From assembly GCA_002452315.1 (NCBI GenBank), contig DKFH01000161.1:1-5092 (forward strand): a stretch of 5,092 nucleotides of DNA, written 5' to 3'. The notes below the pieces were generated by a model. That model did not search any database, was not told the DNA's origin, and was given only the letters and a program-made list of their open reading frames with translations. This DNA comes from Anaerolineaceae bacterium UBA6801. GTDB lineage: Bacteria > Chloroflexota > Anaerolineae > Anaerolineales > Anaerolineaceae. The translations under genes and the position numbers were made by a program. Positions 1 through 5,092 of the stretch are shown here, one piece after another (the first letter of the stretch is position 1; every line of letters begins with the position of its first letter).

Positions 1-1205
1 GTGCGCAGGCGCGCGGCGGCCTCATCGATCAGGTCGATGGCTTTGTCCGGCAGGAAGCGGTCGGCGATATAGCGATGGGAGAGCGTCGCTGCGGCGATCA
101 CGGCCGGGTCGGTAATCCGCACGCCGTGATGCACCTCGTAGCGTTGTTTTAGCCCGCGCAGGATGCTGATGGTATCCTCTACGGAGGGCTCGCTCAGGAA
201 GACGGGCTGGAAGCGGCGTTCCAGGGCGGCGTCCTTCTCGATATGCTTGCGGTATTCATCCAGGGTGGTGGCGCCGATCATGTGCAGTTCGCCGCGGGCC
301 AGCATCGGTTTGAGCATATTGCTGGCATCCATGGCGCCCTCTGCCGCACCGGCCCCGACCACGGTGTGCATCTCATCCACGAACAGGAGGATCTCACCGG
401 CGGAATCGGTGATCTCCTTGAGGACGGCTTTGAGGCGTTCCTCAAATTCCCCGCGGTACTTGGCGCCGGCGATCAGCGAGCCGAGGTCCAGGGCGATGAT
501 CCTCTTGTTCTTCAGCCCCTCAGGCACATCGCCATTGACGATGCGCTGGGCCAGACCTTCGACGATGGCAGTCTTGCCCACGCCAGGTTCCCCGATCAGC
601 GCCGGGTTGTTCTTGGTGCGGCGGGAAAGGATCTGTACAATGCGGCGGATCTCCTCATCCCGGCCGATGACGGGGTCCAGCTTGCCGGTACGCGCCAGGG
701 CGGTCAGGTCCCGCCCGTATTTTTCCAGCGCCTCGTAGGTGGATTCCGGCGTTTGGGAGGTGACGCGCTGCGAGCCGCGCACTTCCCTCAGCGCTTTCAG
801 GATGGCGTCCTTGGTGAGGCCAAAGCCAGACAGCCGTTTGCCCTCGGGGCTTTCTGTCAACCCCAAAAGCAGGTGCTCGGTGGACACATACTCATCGGAC
901 ATGCCCTTGGCATAGCGCTCAGCTGCGCCGGTCACCTCGGACGCAGCCCGGGTCAGCCCGGGTTGGCCTGTCCCGCCGCCGTACACCTTGGGGTGTTTCT
1001 CAAGATCGTTGCTCAAATCCTCGCGCAAGGCCAGCGGGCTGCCGGCGATCTTGGTGACGATGGCCGGGACCACACCATCCGTTTGCTGTAATAGTGCCAG
1101 CAGCAGATGGGCTGGTTCGATGTTTTGATGATTAAGCTCAGCAGCCAGGCTCTGAGCCTGGATCAGTGCTTCCTGTGCTTTTTGGGTGTATTTGTTTAAA
1201 TCCAT
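1..1205 (-). CDS. clpB: ATP-dependent chaperone/disaggregase ClpB, N-terminal 401 residues (cut by window edge)
   Basis: ClpB is a hexameric cytoplasmic AAA+ disaggregase that threads aggregated proteins through its pore with DnaK/DnaJ/GrpE. The reading frame is open to the left edge. It starts MDLNKYTQKAQEAL and shows two Clp_N repeats (around residues 27-36 and 105-115, the second containing STEHLLLGL). The first AAA+ domain follows: Walker A GEPGVGKT at 205-212 (K211), pore loop KYRG with Y250, Walker B LLFVDE at 273-278 (E278), sensor GATTLDEY and paired arginine fingers R330-R331 in ALERRFQP. The window ends just after DKAIDLIDEAAARLR, at the boundary with the coiled-coil M domain, so M domain and second AAA+ domain lie outside. 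The M domain, which separates ClpB from ClpA, is therefore not seen; the call rests on overall ClpB-like sequence such as PESTYEALEKYGRDLT. There are two adjacent in-frame ATGs (1208 and 1205). I chose 1205 because it lies 7 bases from GGAG and aligns with other ClpB starts. Residue 279 is Met where Leu is more common (DEMHT), which looks conservative. Confidence 0.97.
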   Translation of the reverse strand, partial: MDLNKYTQKAQEALIQAQSLAAELNHQNIEPAHLLLALLQQTDGVVPAIVTKIAGSPLALREDLSNDLEKHPKVYGGGTGQPGLTRAASEVTGAAERYAKGMSDEYVSTEHLLLGLTESPEGKRLSGFGLTKDAILKALREVRGSQRVTSQTPESTYEALEKYGRDLTALARTGKLDPVIGRDEEIRRIVQILSRRTKNNPALIGEPGVGKTAIVEGLAQRIVNGDVPEGLKNKRIIALDLGSLIAGAKYRGEFEERLKAVLKEITDSAGEILLFVDEMHTVVGAGAAEGAMDASNMLKPMLARGELHMIGATTLDEYRKHIEKDAALERRFQPVFLSEPSVEDTISILRGLKQRYEVHHGVRITDPAVIAAATLSHRYIADRFLPDKAIDLIDEAAARLR

Positions 1206-1210
1206 CATTT

Positions 1211-1216
1211 CTCTCC
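1211..1216 (-). promoter_or_regulatory. Ribosome binding site of clpB
   Basis: On the minus strand GGAGAG precedes two consecutive ATG codons. The GGAG core is 4 bases from the ATG at 1208 and 7 bases from the ATG at 1205, which favours the second as start. The same six bases can pair with the loop of the upstream hairpin (1231-1236), so access to this site may be regulated. Confidence 0.8.
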
Positions 1217-1252
1217 ATAAAGATTGCCCCAGAGAGGTATTCCACGGGGCAA
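1211..1252 (-). promoter_or_regulatory. Candidate H-type pseudoknot in the clpB leader, covering the Shine-Dalgarno site
   Basis: In minus-strand RNA, TTGCCCC (1252-1246) pairs perfectly with GGGGCAA (1230-1224), giving a 7-bp stem with a 15-base loop. The last six loop bases, CTCUCU (1236-1231), can pair with the Shine-Dalgarno GGAGAG (1216-1211) by five Watson-Crick pairs and one G-U pair. The resulting layout is stem 1 of 7 bp, loop 1 of 9 bases, stem 2 of 6 bp, no base between stems, and loop 3 of 7 bases (1223-1217), which fits H-type pseudoknot geometry. The pairings are seen directly. The idea that they control translation, perhaps with temperature as expected for a heat-shock chaperone, is inference. 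The hairpin is not followed by a T-tract on the minus strand, so it is not an intrinsic terminator there. Confidence 0.4.
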
Positions 1253-1292
1253 CTTATTCTGTTGATTTTCGATTATTTCGCTCAAATTAATC

Positions 1293-1321
1293 ATAATAGG
1301 CTGTTGTTTGAGAAATATTAA
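1293..1321 (-). promoter_or_regulatory. Candidate sigma-70-type promoter of clpB
   Basis: On the minus strand a -35-like TTAATA (1321-1316, 4 of 6 consensus bases) lies 17 bases from a -10-like TATTAT (1298-1293, 5 of 6). Transcription would start near 1286 and give a leader of about 80 bases that contains the candidate pseudoknot. The region is AT-rich, so chance matches are easy. CTCAAA (1281-1286) and TTTGAG (1307-1312) form an inverted repeat around the -10. Neither a CIRCE element (TTAGCACTC-N9-GAGTGCTAA) nor an HspR box (CTTGAGT-N7-ACTCAAG) is present. Confidence 0.4.
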
Positions 1322-1334
1322 TGAGATATCAGAG

Positions 1335-1380
1335 TTTTGCATACAAGAATCGCCCTCAAAGACCAAATTTTGCATAAAAG
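1335..1380. repeat. Pair of 13-base direct repeats, TTTTGCATA(C/A)AAG, 33 bases apart
   Basis: TTTTGCATACAAG at 1335-1347 and TTTTGCATAAAAG at 1368-1380 match at 12 of 13 positions, with starts 33 bases apart (close to three helical turns). The second copy ends four bases before the candidate -35 box of the FHA gene and both lie upstream of the clpB promoter candidate. The arrangement would suit two binding sites for one regulator acting on either divergent gene. No known operator was recognised. Confidence 0.45.
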
Positions 1381-1383
1381 CAA

Positions 1384-1412
1384 TTGACATCAACCTCAAT
1401 AAACATTAAACT
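1384..1412 (+). promoter_or_regulatory. Candidate sigma-70-type promoter of the FHA-domain gene
   Basis: A perfect -35 box TTGACA (1384-1389) is followed after 17 bases by TAAACT (1407-1412), which matches the -10 consensus at 4 of 6 positions including the key A2 and T6. Transcription would start near 1419 and give a leader of about 60 bases. This leader contains the palindrome AAGCGCTT (1431-1438) and a possible hairpin CGATCGT/ATGATCG (1441-1447 with 1461-1467, one G-U pair) whose 3' arm touches the ribosome binding site. Confidence 0.5.
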
Positions 1413-1466
1413 AATACTGTAGGATTTATTAAGCGCTTTACGATCGTCCATCATCCACGAATGATC

Positions 1467-1473
1467 GAGGAGG
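1467..1473 (+). promoter_or_regulatory. Ribosome binding site of the FHA-domain gene
   Basis: GAGGAGG is a near-perfect Shine-Dalgarno sequence ending four bases before ATG 1478. It is stronger than any other in the window and fixes the start codon. Confidence 0.85.
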
Positions 1474-1477
1474 TTTT

Positions 1478-2137
1478 ATGACCACCACAAAATATCAACT
1501 CACCATGCGTTCAGGTCCCGCACCTGGCAAGACGTTTTTCTTGGAAAAGGAAGAAACCATCCTTGGTCGCCTTCTGGACAATGATATCTCCATCGGCGAT
1601 CCCGAGATATCACGCCGGCATGCCCGTTTTTTCTTGCAGGATGATAACGTCTTTGTTGAAGACCTGGGCTCCACCAACGGCACATTTCTCAATGGGGAAC
1701 GGGTTATCAGCCCCCAACAGCTGCGCAAAGGGGATATGATCACCCTGGGCGAGAGCGTGATCCTGGTTTATGACAAGCTGTTCCAGGCGGCTGACGAGAC
1801 GGTGGTCAGCCCGCCGGTTGACACTGCCCCGGCGCCTGGGTTCACACCACCCGCGCCAGCGCAACATTATGTGATCGAAGAAGATGACCTGGAAGCCGAG
1901 CCGTGGGAAGATGAACAGCCTGAATATGAACATTCTTATTCCGAGGCATCCGTCCCTGAATATGTTCCCCCCGCAAAGAAAAAGGCCAAACAGGGCGGTA
2001 TGCCGACCTGGATGATCATCTTGCTGATTGCTATTGTAGTGTTTGTGTGCGTGATCGCCGTCACGATGTATTTCATGCCCGCGTCGTGGTGGTGTGCCCT
2101 TACCTTTGACTCCCTGGCGGGCTGCCCGCTGCCATAG
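1478..2137 (+). CDS. FHA-domain protein with a single C-terminal membrane anchor, 219 aa
   Basis: The N-terminal half (about residues 6-100) is a forkhead-associated domain, which binds phosphothreonine peptides. The diagnostic residues are in place: GR at 30-31, SRRH at 45-48 and the DLGSTNGTFLNG segment at 62-73 with N67. Next comes a linker of about 75 residues, rich in Pro and Ala, then strongly acidic (134-153), ending in a lysine cluster (167-171). Residues about 176-200 form one hydrophobic membrane segment. The lysines before it predict the FHA domain in the cytoplasm. Only about 19 residues would then be outside, ending WWC...GCPLP with two cysteines (C206, C216). A role as a membrane-tethered phosphopeptide reader for a Ser/Thr kinase is inferred from the family; no kinase or phosphatase gene is in the window. 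The gene is flanked by its own promoter and terminator, so it is probably transcribed alone. The partner and pathway are unknown. Confidence 0.93.
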   Translation: MTTTKYQLTMRSGPAPGKTFFLEKEETILGRLLDNDISIGDPEISRRHARFFLQDDNVFVEDLGSTNGTFLNGERVISPQQLRKGDMITLGESVILVYDKLFQAADETVVSPPVDTAPAPGFTPPAPAQHYVIEEDDLEAEPWEDEQPEYEHSYSEASVPEYVPPAKKKAKQGGMPTWMIILLIAIVVFVCVIAVTMYFMPASWWCALTFDSLAGCPLP

Positions 2138-2159
2138 CATTACCTACCTATCCAATCAG

Positions 2160-2188
2160 CCCTGCCCGGTCTTTTGGGCGGGGTTTTT
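2160..2188 (+). terminator. Intrinsic terminator after the FHA-domain gene
   Basis: CCCTGCCC (2160-2167) pairs with GGGCGGGG (2176-2183) as an 8-bp G/C-rich stem with one G-U pair and an 8-base loop, followed directly by five T (2184-2188). It begins 22 bases after the FHA stop codon. Read on the minus strand the same hairpin has no following T-tract, so it should work in one direction only. Confidence 0.85.
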
Positions 2189-2191
2189 GGT

Positions 2192-2265
2192 TTAAGGGCA
2201 GAAGCCCGGTTTGGCTTAAGGGCCTCAACACTTCGTGCTTTGCTAATACACTGTATTGCCCCTTA
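2192..2265 (-). other. Possible folded 3' region of the metallopeptidase transcript, with TTAAGGGC repeats
   Basis: In minus-strand RNA the stop codon region TAAGGG-G-C (2265-2258) can pair with GCCCTTA (2223-2217). The enclosed sequence holds two small hairpins: AATAC/GTATT around a 3-base loop (2257-2245) and AGCAC/GTGTT with a GAA loop and one G-U pair (2239-2227). The result looks like a three-way junction. A third hairpin GGGC-TTCT-GCCC (2207-2196) follows, with only TTAAA after it, so it is at best a weak terminator. On the plus strand TTAAGGGC occurs twice (2192-2199 and 2216-2223), so the stop-proximal strand has two alternative partners. All stems are short and chance pairing is possible. 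Confidence 0.3.
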
Positions 2266-3729
2266 TGGGCGGGTCAGCTGGCGGGGAAGGGTGTGGATTT
2301 TCACCAAGACCGTCTCAAACAGAAACAGGCTGTCGGTGTGTTCAACCCTTGTCAGGAGCGCATCGATTTCGGTCAGTAAGGTCTCAGCCTGGGTGTAATC
2401 CGCGCTCTCCAAGGCGTCGTGCACCTGGGTGAACTTGTGCTCAACGATGATGTGCAGGGGCGCCTTTTCCCGATAGGCATAATCGCCCACGATGCCCTGC
2501 ATGCGCATGTGGCGCGGGTGCGGCCACCAGGCCGAGCGGAAGTGGGCGCTGGGGATGGCCAGTGTTTGATAGCGGCGCAGCATGTCGTAGGTCTCAACCG
2601 TCAGGCCCACATCCGAGATCACATTAGAGTCAACATGCAGGTCCGTTAGGTAGGCGATCATGTCCACCTCCAGCTCTGCCAGGCTGAGGCCGAAACGTGC
2701 CTCACTGGCGGTGGAGATGATGGCTTTGTCATCGGGACCTTCAGGCAGGTTGAAGTAGAAGTCAATCACCGTCTCCCAGCCGTACAGCAGGTCCAGATAG
2801 GCCACCAGCGCAGCAGCCTGCATATAGCCGATCTCATGCTGGGCGGCGTAAAAATCGTTCACGATGTCCGTGATGGGCAGATAGAGGTCCAGGGCCAGCA
2901 AGGCTGCCGCGCGTTCCAGGGGGTCTCCCTCCCGGTAGTGCCCCCCTGAAAGGTAAACGGCAAGCCCCTCGGACAGGATGGCCGGGCGCGGGCCATTGGT
3001 GTTGATGGTACGATCGATCACGTGCACAATTTCGTGATGAGCGAGGATTTCGAAGTTTATGCCGGTCCAGTTGTGATGTGAATAGGTCAGCACAGCCTCG
3101 TCGGTGGCAAACCCACCATGGCCCACTACAACGGGGATGAGCACGATCGGGAGGGGATCTGTGAGGGGGTTTTCATCTAACACGCCAGCCTCGTCAAATT
3201 GGGCCAGCGCCAGGGCGCTTCTGCTTTCTACGGCAGCGGTGATCTCCGCCAGGTCCGCAGCTGCATCGGTGCCGGTGAGGTAGTGCAGCGTGCAGCATGT
3301 GCTATGGGCAACGGCCCATTCCGCTGTGCGGTCCCCGGGGTCGGGCAGCAGGTGGACTCCTTCCGTCCAGGTCAGGCTTGCCTCTGGTAGGGTGAACTGG
3401 AAGCTGAGGAATCCCGGCGCCATGTCCGCAGTGTCGACGATCCAGTAGAAGATCGCCTGGCGATTGTGTTGTGAGAAGGTTGTGGACTGTAACACCTCAT
3501 CCGGCTCAACAGCCAGGGCTACCGTGATTTCCCAGTTGTCAGCGGGTAACTCACCGGTATAGGTCACCCGGGCGCTAAGGATATCCCCGATATGATAAGG
3601 GGCGACGGGGAAGAACTCAACGGCAAACTCGCCCGCCTGGAATTGTGCAGCAGGGGCGGAGATGGGCGCGCCCATCCCTGTGATCAGGGAGAGGACAACC
3701 AGGAGCAGTGCTGACGCGCGTGTGAACAT
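2263..3729 (-). CDS. Secreted gluzincin-like zinc metallopeptidase (HExxH...SEGLA), 488 aa
   Basis: Residues 1 to about 28 form a Sec-type signal peptide: Arg4, a hydrophobic run at 7-17 and a probable cleavage after SAPAA. There is no lipobox cysteine. Residues about 30-125 look like a beta-rich, Ig-like domain (alternating hydrophobics, an F-x-F-x-L ending). The catalytic domain carries HEIVH at 232-236 (zinc ligands H232 and H236, catalytic E233) and a downstream SEGLAVYLSG with E254 as likely third ligand, 17 residues after H236. A helical segment GYMQAAALVAYLDLLYG (301-317) follows, as is usual in peptidase-MA-like proteins. This pattern supports an exported zinc peptidase; its substrate is unknown. 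Residues about 370-488 are helical and unassigned. C145-C146 are adjacent cysteines. The ATG at 3729 is chosen because it gives the full signal peptide, although its ribosome site is weak (AGG 13 bases away). It is divergent from secA and converges on the FHA gene, so it is probably monocistronic. Confidence 0.88.
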   Translation of the reverse strand: MFTRASALLLVVLSLITGMGAPISAPAAQFQAGEFAVEFFPVAPYHIGDILSARVTYTGELPADNWEITVALAVEPDEVLQSTTFSQHNRQAIFYWIVDTADMAPGFLSFQFTLPEASLTWTEGVHLLPDPGDRTAEWAVAHSTCCTLHYLTGTDAAADLAEITAAVESRSALALAQFDEAGVLDENPLTDPLPIVLIPVVVGHGGFATDEAVLTYSHHNWTGINFEILAHHEIVHVIDRTINTNGPRPAILSEGLAVYLSGGHYREGDPLERAAALLALDLYLPITDIVNDFYAAQHEIGYMQAAALVAYLDLLYGWETVIDFYFNLPEGPDDKAIISTASEARFGLSLAELEVDMIAYLTDLHVDSNVISDVGLTVETYDMLRRYQTLAIPSAHFRSAWWPHPRHMRMQGIVGDYAYREKAPLHIIVEHKFTQVHDALESADYTQAETLLTEIDALLTRVEHTDSLFLFETVLVKIHTLPRQLTRP

Positions 3730-3759
3730 AATTCGTATTTTACCTGAGGATGATCCATG

Positions 3760-3788
3760 ATTATAAAAGGTCAGAATGGAATTTTACT
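3760..3788 (-). promoter_or_regulatory. Candidate promoter of the metallopeptidase gene
   Basis: On the minus strand an exact -10 box TATAAT lies at 3765-3760. The hexamer 17 bases upstream, AGTAAA (3788-3783), is a poor -35. Transcription would start near 3753 and leave a leader of only about 24 bases with a weak ribosome binding site. The -35 position coincides with that of the divergent secA promoter candidate. Confidence 0.5.
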
Positions 3789-3810
3789 CATTTGCCCCGT
3801 GTGCTATAAT
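3783..3810 (+). promoter_or_regulatory. Candidate extended -10 promoter of secA
   Basis: TATAAT at 3805-3810 is an exact -10 box preceded by TGC, the TGn motif of extended -10 promoters. TTTACT (3783-3788) matches the -35 consensus at 4 of 6 positions with a 16-base spacer. Transcription would start near 3817 and give a leader of about 40 bases. Confidence 0.65.
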
Positions 3811-3842
3811 GAAAATTTGCGGTAAAACGATAAGAACAGTGT

Positions 3843-3848
3843 AAGGTG
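3843..3848 (+). promoter_or_regulatory. Ribosome binding site of secA
   Basis: AAGGTG lies seven bases before ATG 3856, a standard spacing, and supports that start codon. Confidence 0.7.
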
Positions 3849-3855
3849 AAAAGAA

Positions 3856-5092
3856 ATGTTTAAGAAAATTACTCAGTTCCTTGGGGCGGACCCGCATCAA
3901 CGCCGGGTTGATGAATTGATGGAAATCGTCCACGAGATCAACGCCCTGGAGCCCGAGTACGAAGCATTAAGCGATGAACAACTGGGCGCAAAAACCCAGG
4001 AATTTCGGCAGCGGCTGGAAGCGGGGGAGACCCTGGATGACCTGCTGGTGGAGGCTTTTGCCACGGTGCGCGAAACGAGCAAGCGCACGCTGGGGCAGCG
4101 CCATTACGACGTGCAAATGATCACCGGCATCACCCTGCACCGGGGGGAGATCGCCGAGATGAAGACGGGCGAGGGCAAAACCCTGGCAGCGACCCTGCCG
4201 CTGTATTTGAACGCGCTGGCAGGGCACGGCGCGCACCTGGTGACGGTCAATGATTACCTGGCACGCCGTGACGGTCGCTGGATGGGCGCCATTTACCGCT
4301 TTTTGGGGCTATCGGTGGGCATTTTACAGATGGCAGCCCGCACCGAAAACGGCCGCAAGGCCTTCATTTATGATCCCAGCCAGCGTTCGCCAATCGAGGA
4401 ACAGGATCAACTGCGGATGGTGGACCGCCGGCAGGCTTACCAGGCGGATATCACCTACGGGACCAACAACGAATTTGGTTTTGACTACCTGCGGGATAAC
4501 CTGACCAACAGCAAAGCGGCCCGGGTGCAGCGCGGCCATTATTACGCCATCATCGACGAGGTAGATAACATCCTCATTGACGAAGCGCGCACGCCGTTGA
4601 TCATTTCGGGGCCTTCGCACGAAGATTCGGAGTGGTACATCCGCATGGCGGGCATTGTCAGGCAGCTACTGCCTGAGGATTATGAGATCAGTGAGAAGGA
4701 TCGCACCGTCTCGCTCTCGGAAATCGGCCTGGCCCATGTGGAAGAGCTGTTGGGCATGCCCTTGAGCGACCCCGAGCGCCCGGAGGATATCACCCCGGAG
4801 CAGGCGCGCTTGCTGGGCTTTTTGGAGCAGGCGCTGCGGGCGGAATTTTTATTCCATCGCAACAAGGAGTACATCGTCCAGGACAAAGAAGTGGTGATTG
4901 TGGACGAGTTCACCGGCCGGTTGATGCCCGGGCGGCGCTGGTCCGATGGGTTGCACCAGGCGGTGGAAGCCAAAGAGGGTGTCAAGGTCCAGGCAGAGAA
5001 TGTGACTTACGCCACCATCACGATCCAAAATTACTTCCGCATGTATAAAAAACTGGCGGGGATGACTGGTACGGCGCTGACGGAAGCCGAAG
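3856..5092 (+). CDS. secA: Preprotein translocase ATPase SecA, N-terminal 412 residues (cut by window edge)
   Basis: SecA is the ATP-driven motor that pushes unfolded, signal-peptide-bearing proteins through SecYEG. The frame is open to the right edge. Seen in order: N-terminal helix MFKKITQFLG; LSDEQL and EAFATVRETSKRTLGQRHYDVQ; Walker A MKTGEGKT at 102-109 (K108); TVNDYLARRD at 130-139; TYGTNNEFGFDYLRDNL at 200-216; Walker B and following DEVDN-ILIDEARTPLIISG at 234-252; preprotein cross-linking region about 253-345; VDEFTGRLMPGRRWSDGLHQAVEAKEG at 349-375; and GMTGTALTEAE at the edge. The second nucleotide-binding half, scaffold, wing and any C-terminal zinc motif are outside. Compared with the E. 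coli protein as I recall it, about 25 extra residues lie between VGILQ (154-158) and QAYQADITYG (193-202), because Walker A has the same number (K108) but the DEVD aspartate moves from 209 to 234. Walker B reads DEVDN where DEVDS is usual. The gene stands alone at its 5' side, with its own promoter. Confidence 0.98.
   Translation, partial: MFKKITQFLGADPHQRRVDELMEIVHEINALEPEYEALSDEQLGAKTQEFRQRLEAGETLDDLLVEAFATVRETSKRTLGQRHYDVQMITGITLHRGEIAEMKTGEGKTLAATLPLYLNALAGHGAHLVTVNDYLARRDGRWMGAIYRFLGLSVGILQMAARTENGRKAFIYDPSQRSPIEEQDQLRMVDRRQAYQADITYGTNNEFGFDYLRDNLTNSKAARVQRGHYYAIIDEVDNILIDEARTPLIISGPSHEDSEWYIRMAGIVRQLLPEDYEISEKDRTVSLSEIGLAHVEELLGMPLSDPERPEDITPEQARLLGFLEQALRAEFLFHRNKEYIVQDKEVVIVDEFTGRLMPGRRWSDGLHQAVEAKEGVKVQAENVTYATITIQNYFRMYKKLAGMTGTALTEAE

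Noticed and set aside
243..1091. Long plus-strand open frame of 282 codons
   Set aside because: It is antisense to clpB, whose protein is unmistakable. Its translation is a low-complexity by-product of the GC-rich clpB codons.
1224..1252. The TTGCCCC/GGGGCAA hairpin as an intrinsic terminator
   Set aside because: On the minus strand it lies upstream of the clpB start and is followed by TCTTTATGG; on the plus strand the sequence after it is only mildly T-rich and no plus-strand gene ends there.
1205..1399. A 64-codon open frame on the minus strand whose TGA overlaps the first clpB ATG, suggesting an upstream coupled small gene
   Set aside because: It starts with TTG without a convincing ribosome site, lies in AT-rich DNA holding both promoters, resembles no family, and its end overlaps the hairpin and ribosome site of clpB. 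Leader DNA explains it better.
1209..1477. CIRCE element or HspR box expected upstream of a heat-shock clpB
   Set aside because: Neither TTAGCACTC-N9-GAGTGCTAA nor CTTGAGT-N7-ACTCAAG, nor a close variant with correct spacing, is present on either strand.
1610..2140. Minus-strand open frame of 176 codons
   Set aside because: It lies antisense across the FHA gene, which has a strong ribosome site, domain motifs and its own terminator; no family resemblance in the antisense frame.
2160..2188. Bidirectional terminator serving both the FHA gene and the metallopeptidase
   Set aside because: On the minus strand the stem is followed by CTGATTGG, with no T-tract, so only plus-strand function is supported.

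Overview
The window holds four genes, two of them cut by the window edges. In order they are: the N-terminal part of the disaggregase ClpB (minus strand, cut by the left edge), a membrane-anchored FHA-domain protein (plus), a secreted zinc metallopeptidase of the gluzincin type (minus), and the N-terminal third to half of the preprotein translocase motor SecA (plus, cut by the right edge). The coding DNA is moderately GC-rich with strong Shine-Dalgarno sites. The ClpB and SecA sequences are typically bacterial. The neighbourhood of FHA-TM protein, exported HExxH protein and a SecA with an extra segment in its first nucleotide-binding domain suggests a Chloroflexota (Anaerolineae-like) bacterium. 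That placement is an inference from family resemblance; no phylogeny was run.

Layout: clpB occupies 1-1205 on the minus strand. An AT-rich divergent intergenic region (about 1209-1477) separates it from the FHA gene and carries a candidate promoter for each side, a 13-base direct repeat and a possible RNA pseudoknot over the clpB ribosome binding site. The FHA gene (1478-2137) ends in a clear intrinsic terminator (2160-2188). A short convergent gap with possible 3' RNA structure follows. The metallopeptidase (2263-3729, minus) is transcribed away from secA (3856 onward, plus). The 126-base gap between those two start codons holds two back-to-back -10 boxes with exact TATAAT sequence.

The alternating strands mean that each of the four genes is probably transcribed on its own, and no operon is visible. 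ClpB (protein rescue) and SecA (export) are housekeeping. SecA would be the route by which the metallopeptidase, which has a Sec-type signal peptide, leaves the cytoplasm, but that is a general relation and not evidence of a dedicated pathway. The FHA protein would read phosphothreonine marks at the inner face of the membrane.

I saw no mobile element, CRISPR array, tRNA or rRNA, and no clearly new multi-gene system. The most interesting unexplained signal is the clpB leader, where a G/C-rich hairpin loop can pair with the Shine-Dalgarno site in the geometry of an H-type pseudoknot.
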